From: JAVJSD01 sp040219575
Lineage (GTDB): Bacteria; Planctomycetota; Planctomycetia; Pirellulales; Pirellulaceae
Length of the DNA stretch: 64,000 nt
Reading direction: 5' to 3'
Assembly: GCA_040219575.1 (NCBI GenBank)
Contig: JAVJSD010000004.1
Coordinates: 1-64,000 of the forward strand
How positions within the stretch are numbered: position 1 is the first letter of the stretch; each line of letters begins with the position of its first letter. Positions 17,510 to 25,685 of this stretch are shown here, one piece after another. A program made the position numbers and the translations under genes. Below the pieces are notes generated by a model. It was not told the DNA's origin and made no database searches. It was given only the letters and a program-made list of their open reading frames with translations.

Positions 17510-18739
17510 CTACTCGTGGCGCTGGGAGGGCGGCTGCAAATCGATCTGGTGGCCGAGCTTGTCCCGTTTGGTTTCCAGGTACCGCCGATTGTACTCGTTG
17601 GCGGGCGGCATGATCGGCACCTGATCGACGACCTTCAAGTCGAAACCACGGAGATTGAAGGCCTCGGTCTTCTTGGGGTTGTTCGTGAGCAGGCGGACGC
17701 TGCGCAGGCCCAGATCCTTGAGCACTTGAATGCCGATGCCGTAGTCGCGCATGTCGGCCTTGAAGCCGAGGGCGTGGTTCGCTTCGACCGTATCCATGCC
17801 GCGATCCTGCAGCGCGTAGGCCTTGATCTTCTGCACCAGGCCGATGCCCCGCCCTTCCTGCGGCAGGTAGACGAGCACGCCCACGCCGTCGCGGCTGATC
17901 ATTTCCAGCGCCATCCGCAACTGGCTGCCGCAGTCGCAGCGGAGCGAGTCGATCAGGTCGCCGGTGAAGCAGCTCGAGTGCATGCGGACCAGCGGCGCGG
18001 CGGACTTGGCGGGATCGCCCATCACCAGCGCGATCGGCTGATGGCTCTCGAACTGCACGTCGTACACGATCACGCGGAAGTCGCCGTAGGCGGTGGGGAG
18101 CTTCGCCTCCTCGATCCGCGAGACGAGTTTCTCGTTCACTCGGCGGTGGGCGATCAATTCCTCGATTGAAATGATCTGCAGATTGTGCCGCTCCGCCAAC
18201 GCCAGCAGTTGATCGCGCGTGGCGCGGTTGCCGCTCTCGTCGAGAATCTCGCAGAGCACCCCGGCCGGAGTGAGCCCCGCCATGCGGGCCAGATCGACCG
18301 TGGCTTCGGTATGACCGGCCCGCCGCAGCACGCCCCCGGCCTTGGCCAGCAGGGGATGCACGTGCCCGGGGCGGACGAAATCCTTGGCGGTCGTCTGCGG
18401 ATCGACCATCGCACGGACGGTGCGCGAGCGCTCCTCGGTGGTGATGCCGGTCTTCACGCTGAGGTGGTCGATCGGCGTCAGGTAGCCGGTGCCCAGCGGC
18501 GAGGTGTTGGAATCGACCAGCGGAGCGAGTTCCAGGCGATCGGCGATCTCGGGCAGCACCGGCACGCAGAATTCGCCGCGGCCGCTGATGATGAAGTTGA
18601 CGTTCTCGGGCGTGGCCATGTCGGCCGCGCAGATGAAGTCCCCCTCGTTCTCGCGGTCCTCGGCGTCGACGACGATAATCACCTCGCCGCGGGCGATGGC
18701 GTCGACCGCCGCCTGAATCGTGGAAAATTCTTTCGCCAC
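17510..18739 (-). CDS. ribBA: Bifunctional 3,4-dihydroxy-2-butanone-4-phosphate synthase / GTP cyclohydrolase II
   Basis: This 409-residue fusion supplies both precursors of riboflavin. The N-terminal half (about 1-205) has the DHBP-synthase motif DAEDRENEGDF, GRGEFCVPV and GHTEATVDLARMAGL. The C-terminal half has the GTP cyclohydrolase II zinc site (MHSSCFTGDL..RCDCG; Ser replaces the usual Glu in HSEC), PQEGRGIGL and LLTNNPKK. The GTG at 18739 is chosen because GAGGAA precedes it by 7 bases. A long leader with a REPIN separates it from its likely promoter; I see no FMN riboswitch. It heads a same-strand set with zinc-ribbon, kinase and STAS genes. Confidence 0.95.
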   Translation of the reverse strand: MAKEFSTIQAAVDAIARGEVIIVVDAEDRENEGDFICAADMATPENVNFIISGRGEFCVPVLPEIADRLELAPLVDSNTSPLGTGYLTPIDHLSVKTGITTEERSRTVRAMVDPQTTAKDFVRPGHVHPLLAKAGGVLRRAGHTEATVDLARMAGLTPAGVLCEILDESGNRATRDQLLALAERHNLQIISIEELIAHRRVNEKLVSRIEEAKLPTAYGDFRVIVYDVQFESHQPIALVMGDPAKSAAPLVRMHSSCFTGDLIDSLRCDCGSQLRMALEMISRDGVGVLVYLPQEGRGIGLVQKIKAYALQDRGMDTVEANHALGFKADMRDYGIGIQVLKDLGLRSVRLLTNNPKKTEAFNLRGFDLKVVDQVPIMPPANEYNRRYLETKRDKLGHQIDLQPPSQRHE

Positions 18740-18821
18740 GTGGGGTTCCTCAAATCTCGGACGGTGGTCCGGACAATGCGTTCGACGTTCTATCGGAAAA
18801 CATGTAGACGCACGAATCACG

Positions 18822-18885
18822 GTAGCGGAACTCGCCAGAGTTCCGATGCTTCGCTCAACCTCGGAAGTCTGGCGACTTCCGCTAC
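18822..18885. repeat. GTAG-type REPIN in the ribBA leader
   Basis: GTAG (18822-18825) heads the palindrome CGGAACTCGCCAGAGTTCCG (18826-18845), and a second palindrome CGGAAGTCTGGCGACTTCCG (18862-18881) ends in CTAC (18882-18885). The two REPs face each other, which is the definition of a REPIN. Between them the C-G pair of one stem is a G-C pair in the other. It lies between the ribBA promoter and start codon and would fold in that transcript. A further small hairpin lies at about 18909-18935. Confidence 0.85.
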
Positions 18886-18981
18886 GGGTTTTCCGACACC
18901 GTCTGGCAGGTTTCGCCGTCGCGGCGAAAAACCTGATTCTTTATGGGGTTACGACGCCGCCGAAGCGCCGCACGTCTCTTC

Positions 18982-19008
18982 ATTATACGCATCCGTGGCG
19001 AGTAACAA
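18982..19008 (-). promoter_or_regulatory. Candidate promoter of ribBA
   Basis: On the minus strand a perfect TATAAT (18982-18987) has a TTGTTA box 15 bp upstream (19003-19008). The spacing is two bases short of ideal. If used, the ribBA message would carry a leader of about 235 nt with the REPIN and another hairpin. Confidence 0.45.
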
Positions 19009-19142
19009 CCGCACCAAGGATGGAAGCGGGAACGAGGCGGGCGGCGAGGATTCTACTCCTCACCCGTTTCTTTTGGCAGGGTGGCGTCGTTCAGGTCGTA
19101 GATCGACCAGGTGTAACCGTCTTCCCAGGTGGCGCTCGCGCT

Positions 19143-19276
19143 CCAAGCCGACGACTTGTCGTCGTTTCGCCAAGCCCGCGACTTCTCGCCGTTTCGCCAA
19201 GCCGACGACTTGTCGTCGTCTGGAACGGTTGAGGATGTGGGCGATGGGAGCCACGACGGCGAAGCCGTCGGCTTGG
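19143..19276. repeat. Palindromic 27-bp repeat cluster
   Basis: Three direct 27-bp units start at 19143, 19170 and 19197, each CCAAGC followed by a small palindrome such as CGACGACTTGTCGTCG. A fourth unit lies inverted at 19251-19276. Stems differ in sequence but still pair. The minus-strand translation gives a 9-residue repeat inside an open frame that ends at 19053, but no start signal, family or promoter supports a gene. The rest of the gap 18740-19390 holds the ribBA promoter and leader. Confidence 0.65.
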
Positions 19277-19390
19277 GGTGATCGACTGGAGTCTCGCTGT
19301 CGCCTTCGGAGGGCTTCGGCCGACTCCCTCTTCGTCCACAGTCTTTGGTGAGCAGCGACCGTCTTTGCTGCGCGAGAAACGTCGCGTACA

Positions 19391-20365
19391 TTGACGGCCA
19401 TGTCCGATACCGCTCCCAACGTCGATCTCCGCGTCCAACTCGGGCGGCTCGCACTGCCGAATCCCGTTCTGGTCGCGTCGGGCACGTTCGGCTACGCGCG
19501 GGAGATGGAGAAGCTGGTCGATCTCTCGCGGCTGGGCGGCATCCTGCCCAAGACCGTCACGCCGCAGCCGAGAATCGGCAATACTCCCTGGCGGACGGTC
19601 GAGACGACCGCCGGGCTGCTGAATTCGATCGGACTCGACAACGACGGCATCGACGCCTTCATCGACCACCATCTGCCGTACCTCCGCACCCGCGGCGCCC
19701 CGGTGATCGTCAGCATCGCCGGCAAGAGCGAGCAGGAGTACGTCGCGATGGCGCAGCAGCTCGAACAGGCCGGCGGAGCGGCGGCGGTGGAGCTGAACAT
19801 CTCCTGTCCGAATGTCAGCGGCGGCGTCGATTTCGGGGCCGATCCCGCCCTCTGCGAGCGCGTGGTGGCGGCCGTACGAAAGGCCTGCGGTCTGCCGATC
19901 CTGGCCAAATTGACGCCGAACGTGAACGACATCGCGTCAATCGGCCGGGCGGCGGAGGCGGGCGGCGCCGATGCGATTTCGCTGATCAATACGGTGCTCG
20001 GCATGGCGGTCGATTGGCGCAAGCGACGGCCGATGTTGGGCAACGTGATGGGAGGACTGTCCGGTCCCGCCATCAAGCCGGTCGCGCTGCGTTGCGTGCA
20101 TCAGGTCGCCCGGGCGGTGAGTATTCCGCTGGTCGGCATCGGCGGCATCGCCACGATCGACGACGTGATGCAGTTTTTGGTAACCGGCGCGTCGGCGATC
20201 CAGATCGGCACCGCGAACTATTACGATCCCACCGTGTCGATGCGACTGCTCGACGAGTTGCCCGCGGCGCTGGCGGAACTGGGCGCCGGCCGCGTGGCGG
20301 AGATCGTCGGCACGCTCGAGACGGCGGCTCCGGCTGCGCCCGCGGTTTCTCCCAAGGTTTGCTGA
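19391..20365 (+). CDS. pyrD: Dihydroorotate dehydrogenase, class 1
   Basis: The 324-residue flavoenzyme oxidises dihydroorotate to orotate in pyrimidine synthesis. Motifs are VASGTFGYARE, GGILPKTVTPQPRIGN, ETTAGLLNSIGLDN, NISCPNVSGG with Cys139 as catalytic base (class 2 enzymes have Ser here), AKLTPNV, VPLVGIGGIATIDD-like phosphate loop and GASAIQIGTANYYDP. The lack of an N-terminal membrane helix fits a cytoplasmic class 1 enzyme, most like type 1B; the partner PyrK subunit is not in this window. ATG codons at 19391 and 19400 are both possible starts. trpS follows after 38 bp on the same strand. Confidence 0.92.
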   Translation: MTAMSDTAPNVDLRVQLGRLALPNPVLVASGTFGYAREMEKLVDLSRLGGILPKTVTPQPRIGNTPWRTVETTAGLLNSIGLDNDGIDAFIDHHLPYLRTRGAPVIVSIAGKSEQEYVAMAQQLEQAGGAAAVELNISCPNVSGGVDFGADPALCERVVAAVRKACGLPILAKLTPNVNDIASIGRAAEAGGADAISLINTVLGMAVDWRKRRPMLGNVMGGLSGPAIKPVALRCVHQVARAVSIPLVGIGGIATIDDVMQFLVTGASAIQIGTANYYDPTVSMRLLDELPAALAELGAGRVAEIVGTLETAAPAAPAVSPKVC

Positions 20366-20403
20366 ATCGCGATTCCATCCCCCCTCTCATTCAAGACGGC
20401 GTC

Positions 20404-21369
20404 ATGCGAGTTCTTTCCGGCATCCAACCGACCGGCCGCTTTCACTGGGGCAACTATTTCGGCGCGATCCGGCAGTACATCGACCTGCAGGACGAGGACG
20501 AATCGTACTATTTCATCGCCAATTTGCACGCGCTGACGACGATCCGCGACGCCGAGCAATTGCGGCGGAACTCGTACGACGCCGCGCTCGATCTGCTCGC
20601 GCTGGGCCTCGATCCGGAGCGGGCCGTGCTGTTCATGCAGTCCGACGTGCCGGAGGTCAGCGAACTCTGCTGGCTGCTGATGACCGGCGCCCCGATGGGC
20701 TTGCTGGAGCGCTGCCACGCCTACAAAGAGAAGAAGGCCAAGGGGCTCGCGGCCGACGCCGGCCTGTTCACCTATCCCGTGCTGATGGCCGCCGACATTC
20801 TGGCCTACGACGCGAACGTGGTTCCCGTTGGCGAGGACCAGGTGCAGCACATCGAGGTTTGCCGCGACCTGGCCGGCAGCTTCAACCACCAGTTCGGCGA
20901 GGTGTTCGTGCTCCCCAAGGCGAAGGTGCTCGACACCTCGGCCAAGGTGCCCGGCACGGACGGCGAGAAGATGTCGAAAAGCTACAACAACACCATCGAG
21001 ATCTTCCAAGAGCCCAAGCCGATGCGGAAGCAGGTGATGCGGATCACCACCGACTCGCGGCCGATGGAGGATTCGAAGGAGCCCGAGACCGACCACCTGT
21101 ACCAGCTCTATTCACTGTTCGCCGCCGACGCGGATCGGGAGGCGATGGCCGCCATGTACCGCCGCGGCGGATTTGGATACGGCGACGTGAAGAAGGCCCT
21201 GGCCGAAGCGGCGGACCAGTACTTCGCCGAACCGCGAGCCCGCCGGGCCGAACTCGCCGCCCAGCCCGAGCGCGTGCATGAGATTCTGGCCGACGGCGCC
21301 GCCCGGGCTCGCAAAAAGGCCGGCGAGGTGCTGCTGCGGGCGCAACGGGCCTGCGGTTTGAAAGACTGA
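20404..21369 (+). CDS. trpS: Tryptophanyl-tRNA synthetase
   Basis: The 321-residue class I synthetase charges tRNA-Trp. It has SGIQPTGRFHWGNYFGA (the HIGH-type signature read as HWGN), FIANLHALT, the SDVPEVSELCWLL segment, YPVLMAADILAYDANVVPVGEDQVQH, and KMSKS in EKMSKSYNNTI near residue 193. Length and motif order are standard. The ATG at 20404 begins exactly at the conserved MRVLSGIQPTG. It sits 38 bp after pyrD and is probably on the same message. A repeat of the CGTTTRACGGC family lies just after its stop. Confidence 0.95.
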   Translation: MRVLSGIQPTGRFHWGNYFGAIRQYIDLQDEDESYYFIANLHALTTIRDAEQLRRNSYDAALDLLALGLDPERAVLFMQSDVPEVSELCWLLMTGAPMGLLERCHAYKEKKAKGLAADAGLFTYPVLMAADILAYDANVVPVGEDQVQHIEVCRDLAGSFNHQFGEVFVLPKAKVLDTSAKVPGTDGEKMSKSYNNTIEIFQEPKPMRKQVMRITTDSRPMEDSKEPETDHLYQLYSLFAADADREAMAAMYRRGGFGYGDVKKALAEAADQYFAEPRARRAELAAQPERVHEILADGAARARKKAGEVLLRAQRACGLKD

Positions 21370-21377
21370 GCCCGTTT

Positions 21378-21404
21378 CGTTTGACGGCGAGCCGCAGGCG
21401 TCGG
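21378..21404 (+). repeat. Dispersed CGTTTRACGGC repeat, copy 1
   Basis: This 27-bp sequence, starting CGTTTGACGGCGAGCCGCAG, matches the two inverted arms at 33286-33314 and 33362-33390. It directly follows trpS. It is a dispersed intergenic repeat and not a typical terminator. Confidence 0.6.
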
Positions 21405-21439
21405 CCGATCGTTGCTGGCGGCAAAGCAATCGCAACCAC

Positions 21440-22282
21440 TCAGGGGCCGGTAGACGCATCCGTGCCGCGCGCGGGCGGGGCCTCTTCCGATTCCAGCCAG
21501 TGATACGGCTGAACCGTTTTGCAGTTGTCGCACTGCCAGTTCCTTGGCGTCCGATCTCTGCGCGCCGCGACGATCGCGCCAGGTAGGGCGTGCTTGGCGC
21601 GCGGCGTCGGCTTGTTCCGCGGCCAAGACTTCGCGCCGTGAATCAGGCCGAGCGTATCGGGCACGTCGGTCGGAACGGAGCCCACGTTCCAGCCACGCCC
21701 CTGATTGAGTAGTCCAAGCGAATCGGCAAAGGTGACGGCGACGGCGTTCACTCCCGGGGCGTATCGCGTACGGCAATGGACGCATTCGACGACGGGCGTC
21801 TTGTGTCGGAGGATGAGCGACTCGCTCTTTCGTGGAAGGCCCTGCTGCGAGTCGACCTTCTTCCTTTCCACGAGCACATGCTTCGACACGCCTAGCGCCC
21901 GACGCTCCTTGCCCGGTGCGTTCTTCGTGTGATCGCTCCCGCACTTTGGGCAAATGACCCGCCCTGAATTCAAAGAAAAGCCGCAGCGACACTTGCGTTC
22001 CTTTGCGTTCGCCGCGGCGCAGTCCGCGCACGTCTTGGCATTCGGTAGCAATTGAACATTGCAGGTGGGGCAAAACCTGCGGCGGGGTTGTTCGTCGGCA
22101 GGCTCCCGTGCCGCTTGCTCCTCCATTGCAGCAGTCGCCGCGAAAAGGAAAGGCTCGGAACAGGCGGGGCACTTCACCTGCTTGCCGACGTGCTTCGATG
22201 AACCGGCGATTTTCCGGCCGCACGAGGGGCAGTCGGCCATAATCTTGTCGCCCTTGGAGGCGTTGGAGTTTCCGTCACTCAT
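21440..22282 (-). CDS. Multi-zinc-ribbon protein of unknown function
   Basis: The 280-residue protein is built round cysteine pairs: CPSC and CPAC near residues 18-38, CPTC and CADC near 72-90, CRCG and CPKC near 97-115, CVHC near 167, and CDNC near 255. These look like several small zinc ribbons, the first two resembling the ribbons of planctomycete proteins that bind nucleic acid or other proteins. Nothing catalytic is visible. I use the ATG at 22282; an ATG at 22333 has a better ribosome site (AGGGGG, 6 bases away) and would add 17 residues, so the start is uncertain. It is transcribed alone, downstream of the tRNA on the same strand. Confidence 0.6.
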   Translation of the reverse strand: MSDGNSNASKGDKIMADCPSCGRKIAGSSKHVGKQVKCPACSEPFLFAATAAMEEQAAREPADEQPRRRFCPTCNVQLLPNAKTCADCAAANAKERKCRCGFSLNSGRVICPKCGSDHTKNAPGKERRALGVSKHVLVERKKVDSQQGLPRKSESLILRHKTPVVECVHCRTRYAPGVNAVAVTFADSLGLLNQGRGWNVGSVPTDVPDTLGLIHGAKSWPRNKPTPRAKHALPGAIVAARRDRTPRNWQCDNCKTVQPYHWLESEEAPPARGTDASTGP

Positions 22283-22423
22283 GGCTGCATCGGACCGGAT
22301 CTTCGACTGAACCTTCCACGTGCCCCAAAGCATCGACTGCCCCCTAAGGTAGACGTTCGCGGGGCGCGCGTCGACGAAAAAAAATGCCCGGTGCGCGCCT
22401 CCGCGCGGTCGCCCTCGGCGCAT

Positions 22424-22451
22424 AAAAAAGCCTCGGCCGACGGACCGAGGC
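22424..22451 (-). terminator. Intrinsic terminator after tRNA-Ala
   Basis: On the minus strand a GCCTCGG/CCGAGGC stem (22430-22436 with 22445-22451) is followed by six T residues (22424-22429). It lies 5 bp past the tRNA 3' end. Confidence 0.85.
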
Positions 22452-22456
22452 AAAAG

Positions 22457-22529
22457 TGGAGCGGAAGGGAGTCGAACCCTCGACCTCAGCATTGCGAACG
22501 CTGCGCTCTCCCAACTGAGCTACCGCCCC
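22457..22529 (-). tRNA. tRNA-Ala (anticodon CGC)
   Basis: The 73-nt minus-strand sequence folds into a standard cloverleaf: acceptor GGGGCGG with CCGCTCC (one G-U pair), D-arm GCTC..GAGC, anticodon arm CAGCG-TTCGCAA-TGCTG with anticodon CGC reading the alanine codon GCG, and a T-arm with GGTTCGA-type loop. The discriminator base is A. CCA is not encoded. Confidence 0.95.
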
Positions 22530-22545
22530 TCAAGGGGAACCGCAA

Positions 22546-22574
22546 ATTCTACGTTTCGACCCGCAACCTGTCCA
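22546..22574 (-). promoter_or_regulatory. Promoter of tRNA-Ala
   Basis: On the minus strand TGGACA (22569-22574) and TAGAAT (22546-22551) are 17 bp apart, a good match to a vegetative promoter, 16 bp before the mature tRNA 5' end. Confidence 0.6.
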
Positions 22575-22688
22575 GGCATCCGCACCGCCGGCGGCGATCA
22601 CATTCGCCCACCTAGGCCCGAGCCCGTTGCGCCAGCAAGGGATTGGGCGCAAAGGCCGTGAGAAGCGATCGGCATGGACAGCGTCGTC

Positions 22689-23537
22689 TCAACAGCCGGC
22701 GGGGCGATGTCGGCCCAGCAGGTAGTCGACCAGCGCCGGCGCGTCGCGGAAATCCGGGATCACCACATCGGCGCCGGCCGCGACCAGCTCCCGCCGCTTG
22801 TTTTCGTCGCAGCGTCCGCCGCCGTTGTCGTCCTCGTCGGTGCAGACCGCCACGGCGATGCCGTCCAACGCCTTGGTGTCGGCGATCTCCACCGGTCCGT
22901 CGCCGAACGAGAGCAGTACCTCGCCGCCCGCACCGGCGTCGCTCAGCAGTCGGTCGAATACGGCCCGTTTGGAGAACTTCAGCGGGTCGCCCATTCCCCC
23001 GAAGATTCGCGGTTCGAAAAACCGGGCCACGTCCAACAGCGCCGCCTCCTCGCGGACGCGATCGACATCGGTGGAACTGAGCACCACCAGCGTGAGCGAC
23101 AACTCGCACAGATGCTCGATCAGCCGGCGAGCGCCGTGGACGACGTACCGGTCCGGTAGAGATTCGCCCGCCCGAATTCGCGCCGAGCGGCGTGCGATCG
23201 CGTCGTCGAGCCGCTGTTGGTACTGCTGCCGCAGCGCTTCAGCATCGAGCGCCGGTCCGCCGCGCTCGGCGACCATCTCCACGAACCGCCGCATCTGGAA
23301 AATCGTCGGCTTACCATTCAGACTGAGGATGCCCTCGACTAGCATGCGGTCGATGTCTTCGTCGCTTTCGTCGGGCCGCGCGGGAAAGTTGCCGCGAAAC
23401 AGCTCCAGCATCATGCCGGGCCAACCGTGACGCAGCCACGAGAGCGTGCCGTCAAAGTCGAATACGACGTGGCTGACGCCCGGCCGCGGGGCGACGGGAC
23501 GAATCCACTGTACCGAGGGAAGATCGGGCGCTTTCAT
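22689..23537 (-). CDS. HAD-family hydrolase
   Basis: The 282-residue protein has the four haloacid-dehalogenase motifs: FDFDGTL with nucleophile Asp27 and Asp29, LVVLSSTD (motif II Ser), a motif III lysine in the DPLKFSKRAVF region, and LSFGDGPVEI (motif IV). A helical cap lies between motifs I and II. These are usually phosphatases of small metabolites; the substrate is not evident. The protein is cytoplasmic, with no leader. It is divergent from a sulfatase gene over 182 bp. Confidence 0.85.
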   Translation of the reverse strand: MKAPDLPSVQWIRPVAPRPGVSHVVFDFDGTLSWLRHGWPGMMLELFRGNFPARPDESDEDIDRMLVEGILSLNGKPTIFQMRRFVEMVAERGGPALDAEALRQQYQQRLDDAIARRSARIRAGESLPDRYVVHGARRLIEHLCELSLTLVVLSSTDVDRVREEAALLDVARFFEPRIFGGMGDPLKFSKRAVFDRLLSDAGAGGEVLLSFGDGPVEIADTKALDGIAVAVCTDEDDNGGGRCDENKRRELVAAGADVVIPDFRDAPALVDYLLGRHRPAGC

Positions 23538-23719
23538 GGTGGGCGGGAGGTTTCGAAGAAGATCGCTGGTTCAAACGCGACAGCATACACGACTTCCTTC
23601 CGTTGGACAGGCTGCGAGACGGCGGCGACAGCGTCCAAATCGTGAAACACCGCGCGGTGCTTGGTATAACGGAACGTCGCCCGACGCTCTCTCCCGTTCC
23701 TCCAGCAATCGATTCGGCC

Positions 23720-25207
23720 ATGAAACTCCACTACCTGCTGCCCGCCCTGTTGCTCGTTTGCGGACTGGTTCAAGTCGCCCGCTCCGCCGAAGAGGCGAAA
23801 CGGCCCAACGTGCTGTTTCTGATCTCGGACGACCTCAACACGTTTCTCGGTTGCTACGGCGATCCCCGCGCCAAGACGCCCAACATCGACCGTCTGGCGG
23901 AGCGCGGCGTGCGGTTTGAAACCTCGTACTGCCAGTTTCCGCTGTGCGGGCCAAGCCGCAATTCGATGCTGACCGGCCTGTACCCCAACAGCACCGGCAT
24001 CCATCGCAATCAGCAGATCTTCCGCCAGACGATTCCCTCGCACATCAGCCTGCCGCAGGCGTTTCGGCGAGACGGCTATTTCGCGGCGCGGATCGGCAAG
24101 CTGTATCACTACAATGTGCCCAAATCGGTCGGCACCAACGGCCACGACGACCCGGGCTCGTGGGAAATGGAGATCAACCCGGCGGGCTGCGACCGCCTGG
24201 AAGAAGAGTCGAAGATCTTCACGCTGACGCCCGGCCAGTTCGGCGGCACGTTGAGCTGGTACGCCTCGCCCAAGGAAGATCGATTCCATACCGACGGGAT
24301 GATGGCCGACGACGCCGAGTGGGTGCTGGAGCGCTGCGCGAAACAGGAGCGGCCGTTCTTCTTGGCGGTCGGCTTCTTCCGTCCGCATACGCCGTACGTG
24401 GCGCCGGAGTCGTACTTCAAGCTGTATCCGGAAAAGGAAATGCCGATCATCGAGGGGGTGAAGGAAGACCAGGCCGATCTGCCGGCGGCGGCGCTGGGCA
24501 GTTACAAAAAGGAGCAGGACAAGCTGAACGACGACTTGCGGCGGCAGTGCAAGCAGGCGTACTACTCCAGCATCAGCTTCATGGACGCCCAGGTCGGACG
24601 GGTGGTCGATGCGCTCGACCGGTTGGGCCTGGCGGACAATACGATCATCGTGTTCACCAGCGACCACGGCTACCACATGGGCGAGCACGGCCTGTGGCAG
24701 AAGATGAGCCTGTTCGAAGGGAGCGCCCAAGTTCCCATGCTGATCGTCGCGCCCGGCAAGTCGGGTAACGGCGGCGTAGCGAAGTCGCCGGTCGGGCTGA
24801 TCGATCTCTATCCCACGCTGACCGAGTTGTGCGGCGTCGAAGCGCCGAAGAACCTGCAAGGGCAAAGCCTGGTGCCGATGCTGGAGGATCCTTCGACCGT
24901 CGGCCGCGGCTGGACGCTGAGCCAGGTGACGCGCGGCGGCGGAGGGAAGCAGTTCTTCGGTTACACACTCCGCACGCCCCGCTGGCACTACACCGAATGG
25001 GACGAGGGCGAGGCCGGCCTCGAACTTTACGACCGCGACGCCGACCCCCGCGAGATCACCAACCTCGCCGACAACGCCGCCCATGCCGACACCATCAAGC
25101 AACTCGCCGCCCAACTCCGCGAGGCGGTGAAGTCCACCTTCCCGGCCGACGGCGAAACCCCCAAATTGCGCGACGGCCTCTGGGCGCCGAATCTGACGGA
25201 TCCGTAG
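23720..25207 (+). CDS. Secreted sulfatase (iduronate-2-sulfatase-like)
   Basis: The 495-residue protein starts with a signal peptide (hydrophobic LLPALLLVCGLVQVA, cut near RSA) and has a sulfatase domain: NVLFLISDDLN, CGPSRNSMLTG with Cys76 as the formylglycine site, RIGKLYH, PHTPYVAP, TSDHGYHMGEHGLWQK as the metal and substrate site, and QVPMLI. The DDLN and GKLYH variants resemble iduronate-2-sulfatase-like members of the S1 family, so a sulfated uronic-acid polysaccharide is a possible substrate. It is transcribed alone, convergent with the RND efflux gene across a repeat-rich 478-bp gap. Confidence 0.92.
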   Translation: MKLHYLLPALLLVCGLVQVARSAEEAKRPNVLFLISDDLNTFLGCYGDPRAKTPNIDRLAERGVRFETSYCQFPLCGPSRNSMLTGLYPNSTGIHRNQQIFRQTIPSHISLPQAFRRDGYFAARIGKLYHYNVPKSVGTNGHDDPGSWEMEINPAGCDRLEEESKIFTLTPGQFGGTLSWYASPKEDRFHTDGMMADDAEWVLERCAKQERPFFLAVGFFRPHTPYVAPESYFKLYPEKEMPIIEGVKEDQADLPAAALGSYKKEQDKLNDDLRRQCKQAYYSSISFMDAQVGRVVDALDRLGLADNTIIVFTSDHGYHMGEHGLWQKMSLFEGSAQVPMLIVAPGKSGNGGVAKSPVGLIDLYPTLTELCGVEAPKNLQGQSLVPMLEDPSTVGRGWTLSQVTRGGGGKQFFGYTLRTPRWHYTEWDEGEAGLELYDRDADPREITNLADNAAHADTIKQLAAQLREAVKSTFPADGETPKLRDGLWAPNLTDP

Positions 25208-25408
25208 TCGGTGTAGGCCGAATACGATTTCCTGCGGCGTCGGAAGAATCTGGCGACCTGCGAATAGACGGCTGACACGGACTTGGTTCCGATGTCCTAC
25301 AAAATGCGACAGCGGAAATGCGAGGCTCCCCGCCCGGTCGTAACGGCCGCCGGCGACGCCGCTCCCTCCGATCTCACCAACAAAAGCCCCAGGTTGGGCC
25401 TTCCGTCA

Positions 25409-25548
25409 CAGCCGATCATCCGTCGGCGTGACGGGGCGAGCGACCGATGATCGGCTCCGACGAAAGCCCAACCAACCGGCGCCATTGAACTCAAAAACAA
25501 ATTGCGAAAAAACGTCAAACCAGGGTTGACCTCAACTCACCCATAGAC
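25409..25548. repeat. 140-bp duplicated intergenic element, copy 2
   Basis: This copy is identical to window positions 1-140. Here the inverted repeat can be followed further: about 25391-25424 pairs imperfectly with 25440-25476 (left arm AGGTTGGGCC, right arm ending GCCCAACCAACC). That gives a hairpin of some 30 bp per arm. It sits between convergent genes with no coding potential. Confidence 0.8.
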
Positions 25549-25560
25549 CGAATAACCGAA

Positions 25561-25648
25561 GGGCGGTTCCGGCAGTTCTCCCGCGCCGCGCGAACGAACA
25601 CGCGCGGCGAAGCTTCAACGTCGACTCGCGCGTCCGCCGGAACCGCCC
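25561..25648. terminator. Nested palindrome between convergent genes
   Basis: An outer inverted repeat (GGGCGGTTCCGGC at 25561-25573, complement at 25636-25648) encloses a second one (CGCCGCGCG at 25584-25592, complement at 25601-25609). It lies between the ends of the sulfatase and RND genes, where it could act as a two-way transcription barrier. There is no clear U tract, so this role is inferred. Confidence 0.4.
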
Positions 25649-25685
25649 TGCGGTTGTTCCGGCCTACCACTTCGGCCTGCTTGGC

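Noticed and set aside
18740..18985. FMN riboswitch upstream of ribBA
   Set aside because: The leader holds a REPIN and a hairpin but none of the conserved FMN-element segments.
19053..19391. Minus-strand gene with 9-residue repeats ending in WSIYDLNDATLPKETGEE
   Set aside because: Most of the frame is made from palindromic repeats, has no ribosome site and runs up to the pyrD start; the last 25 residues look protein-like but are not enough.
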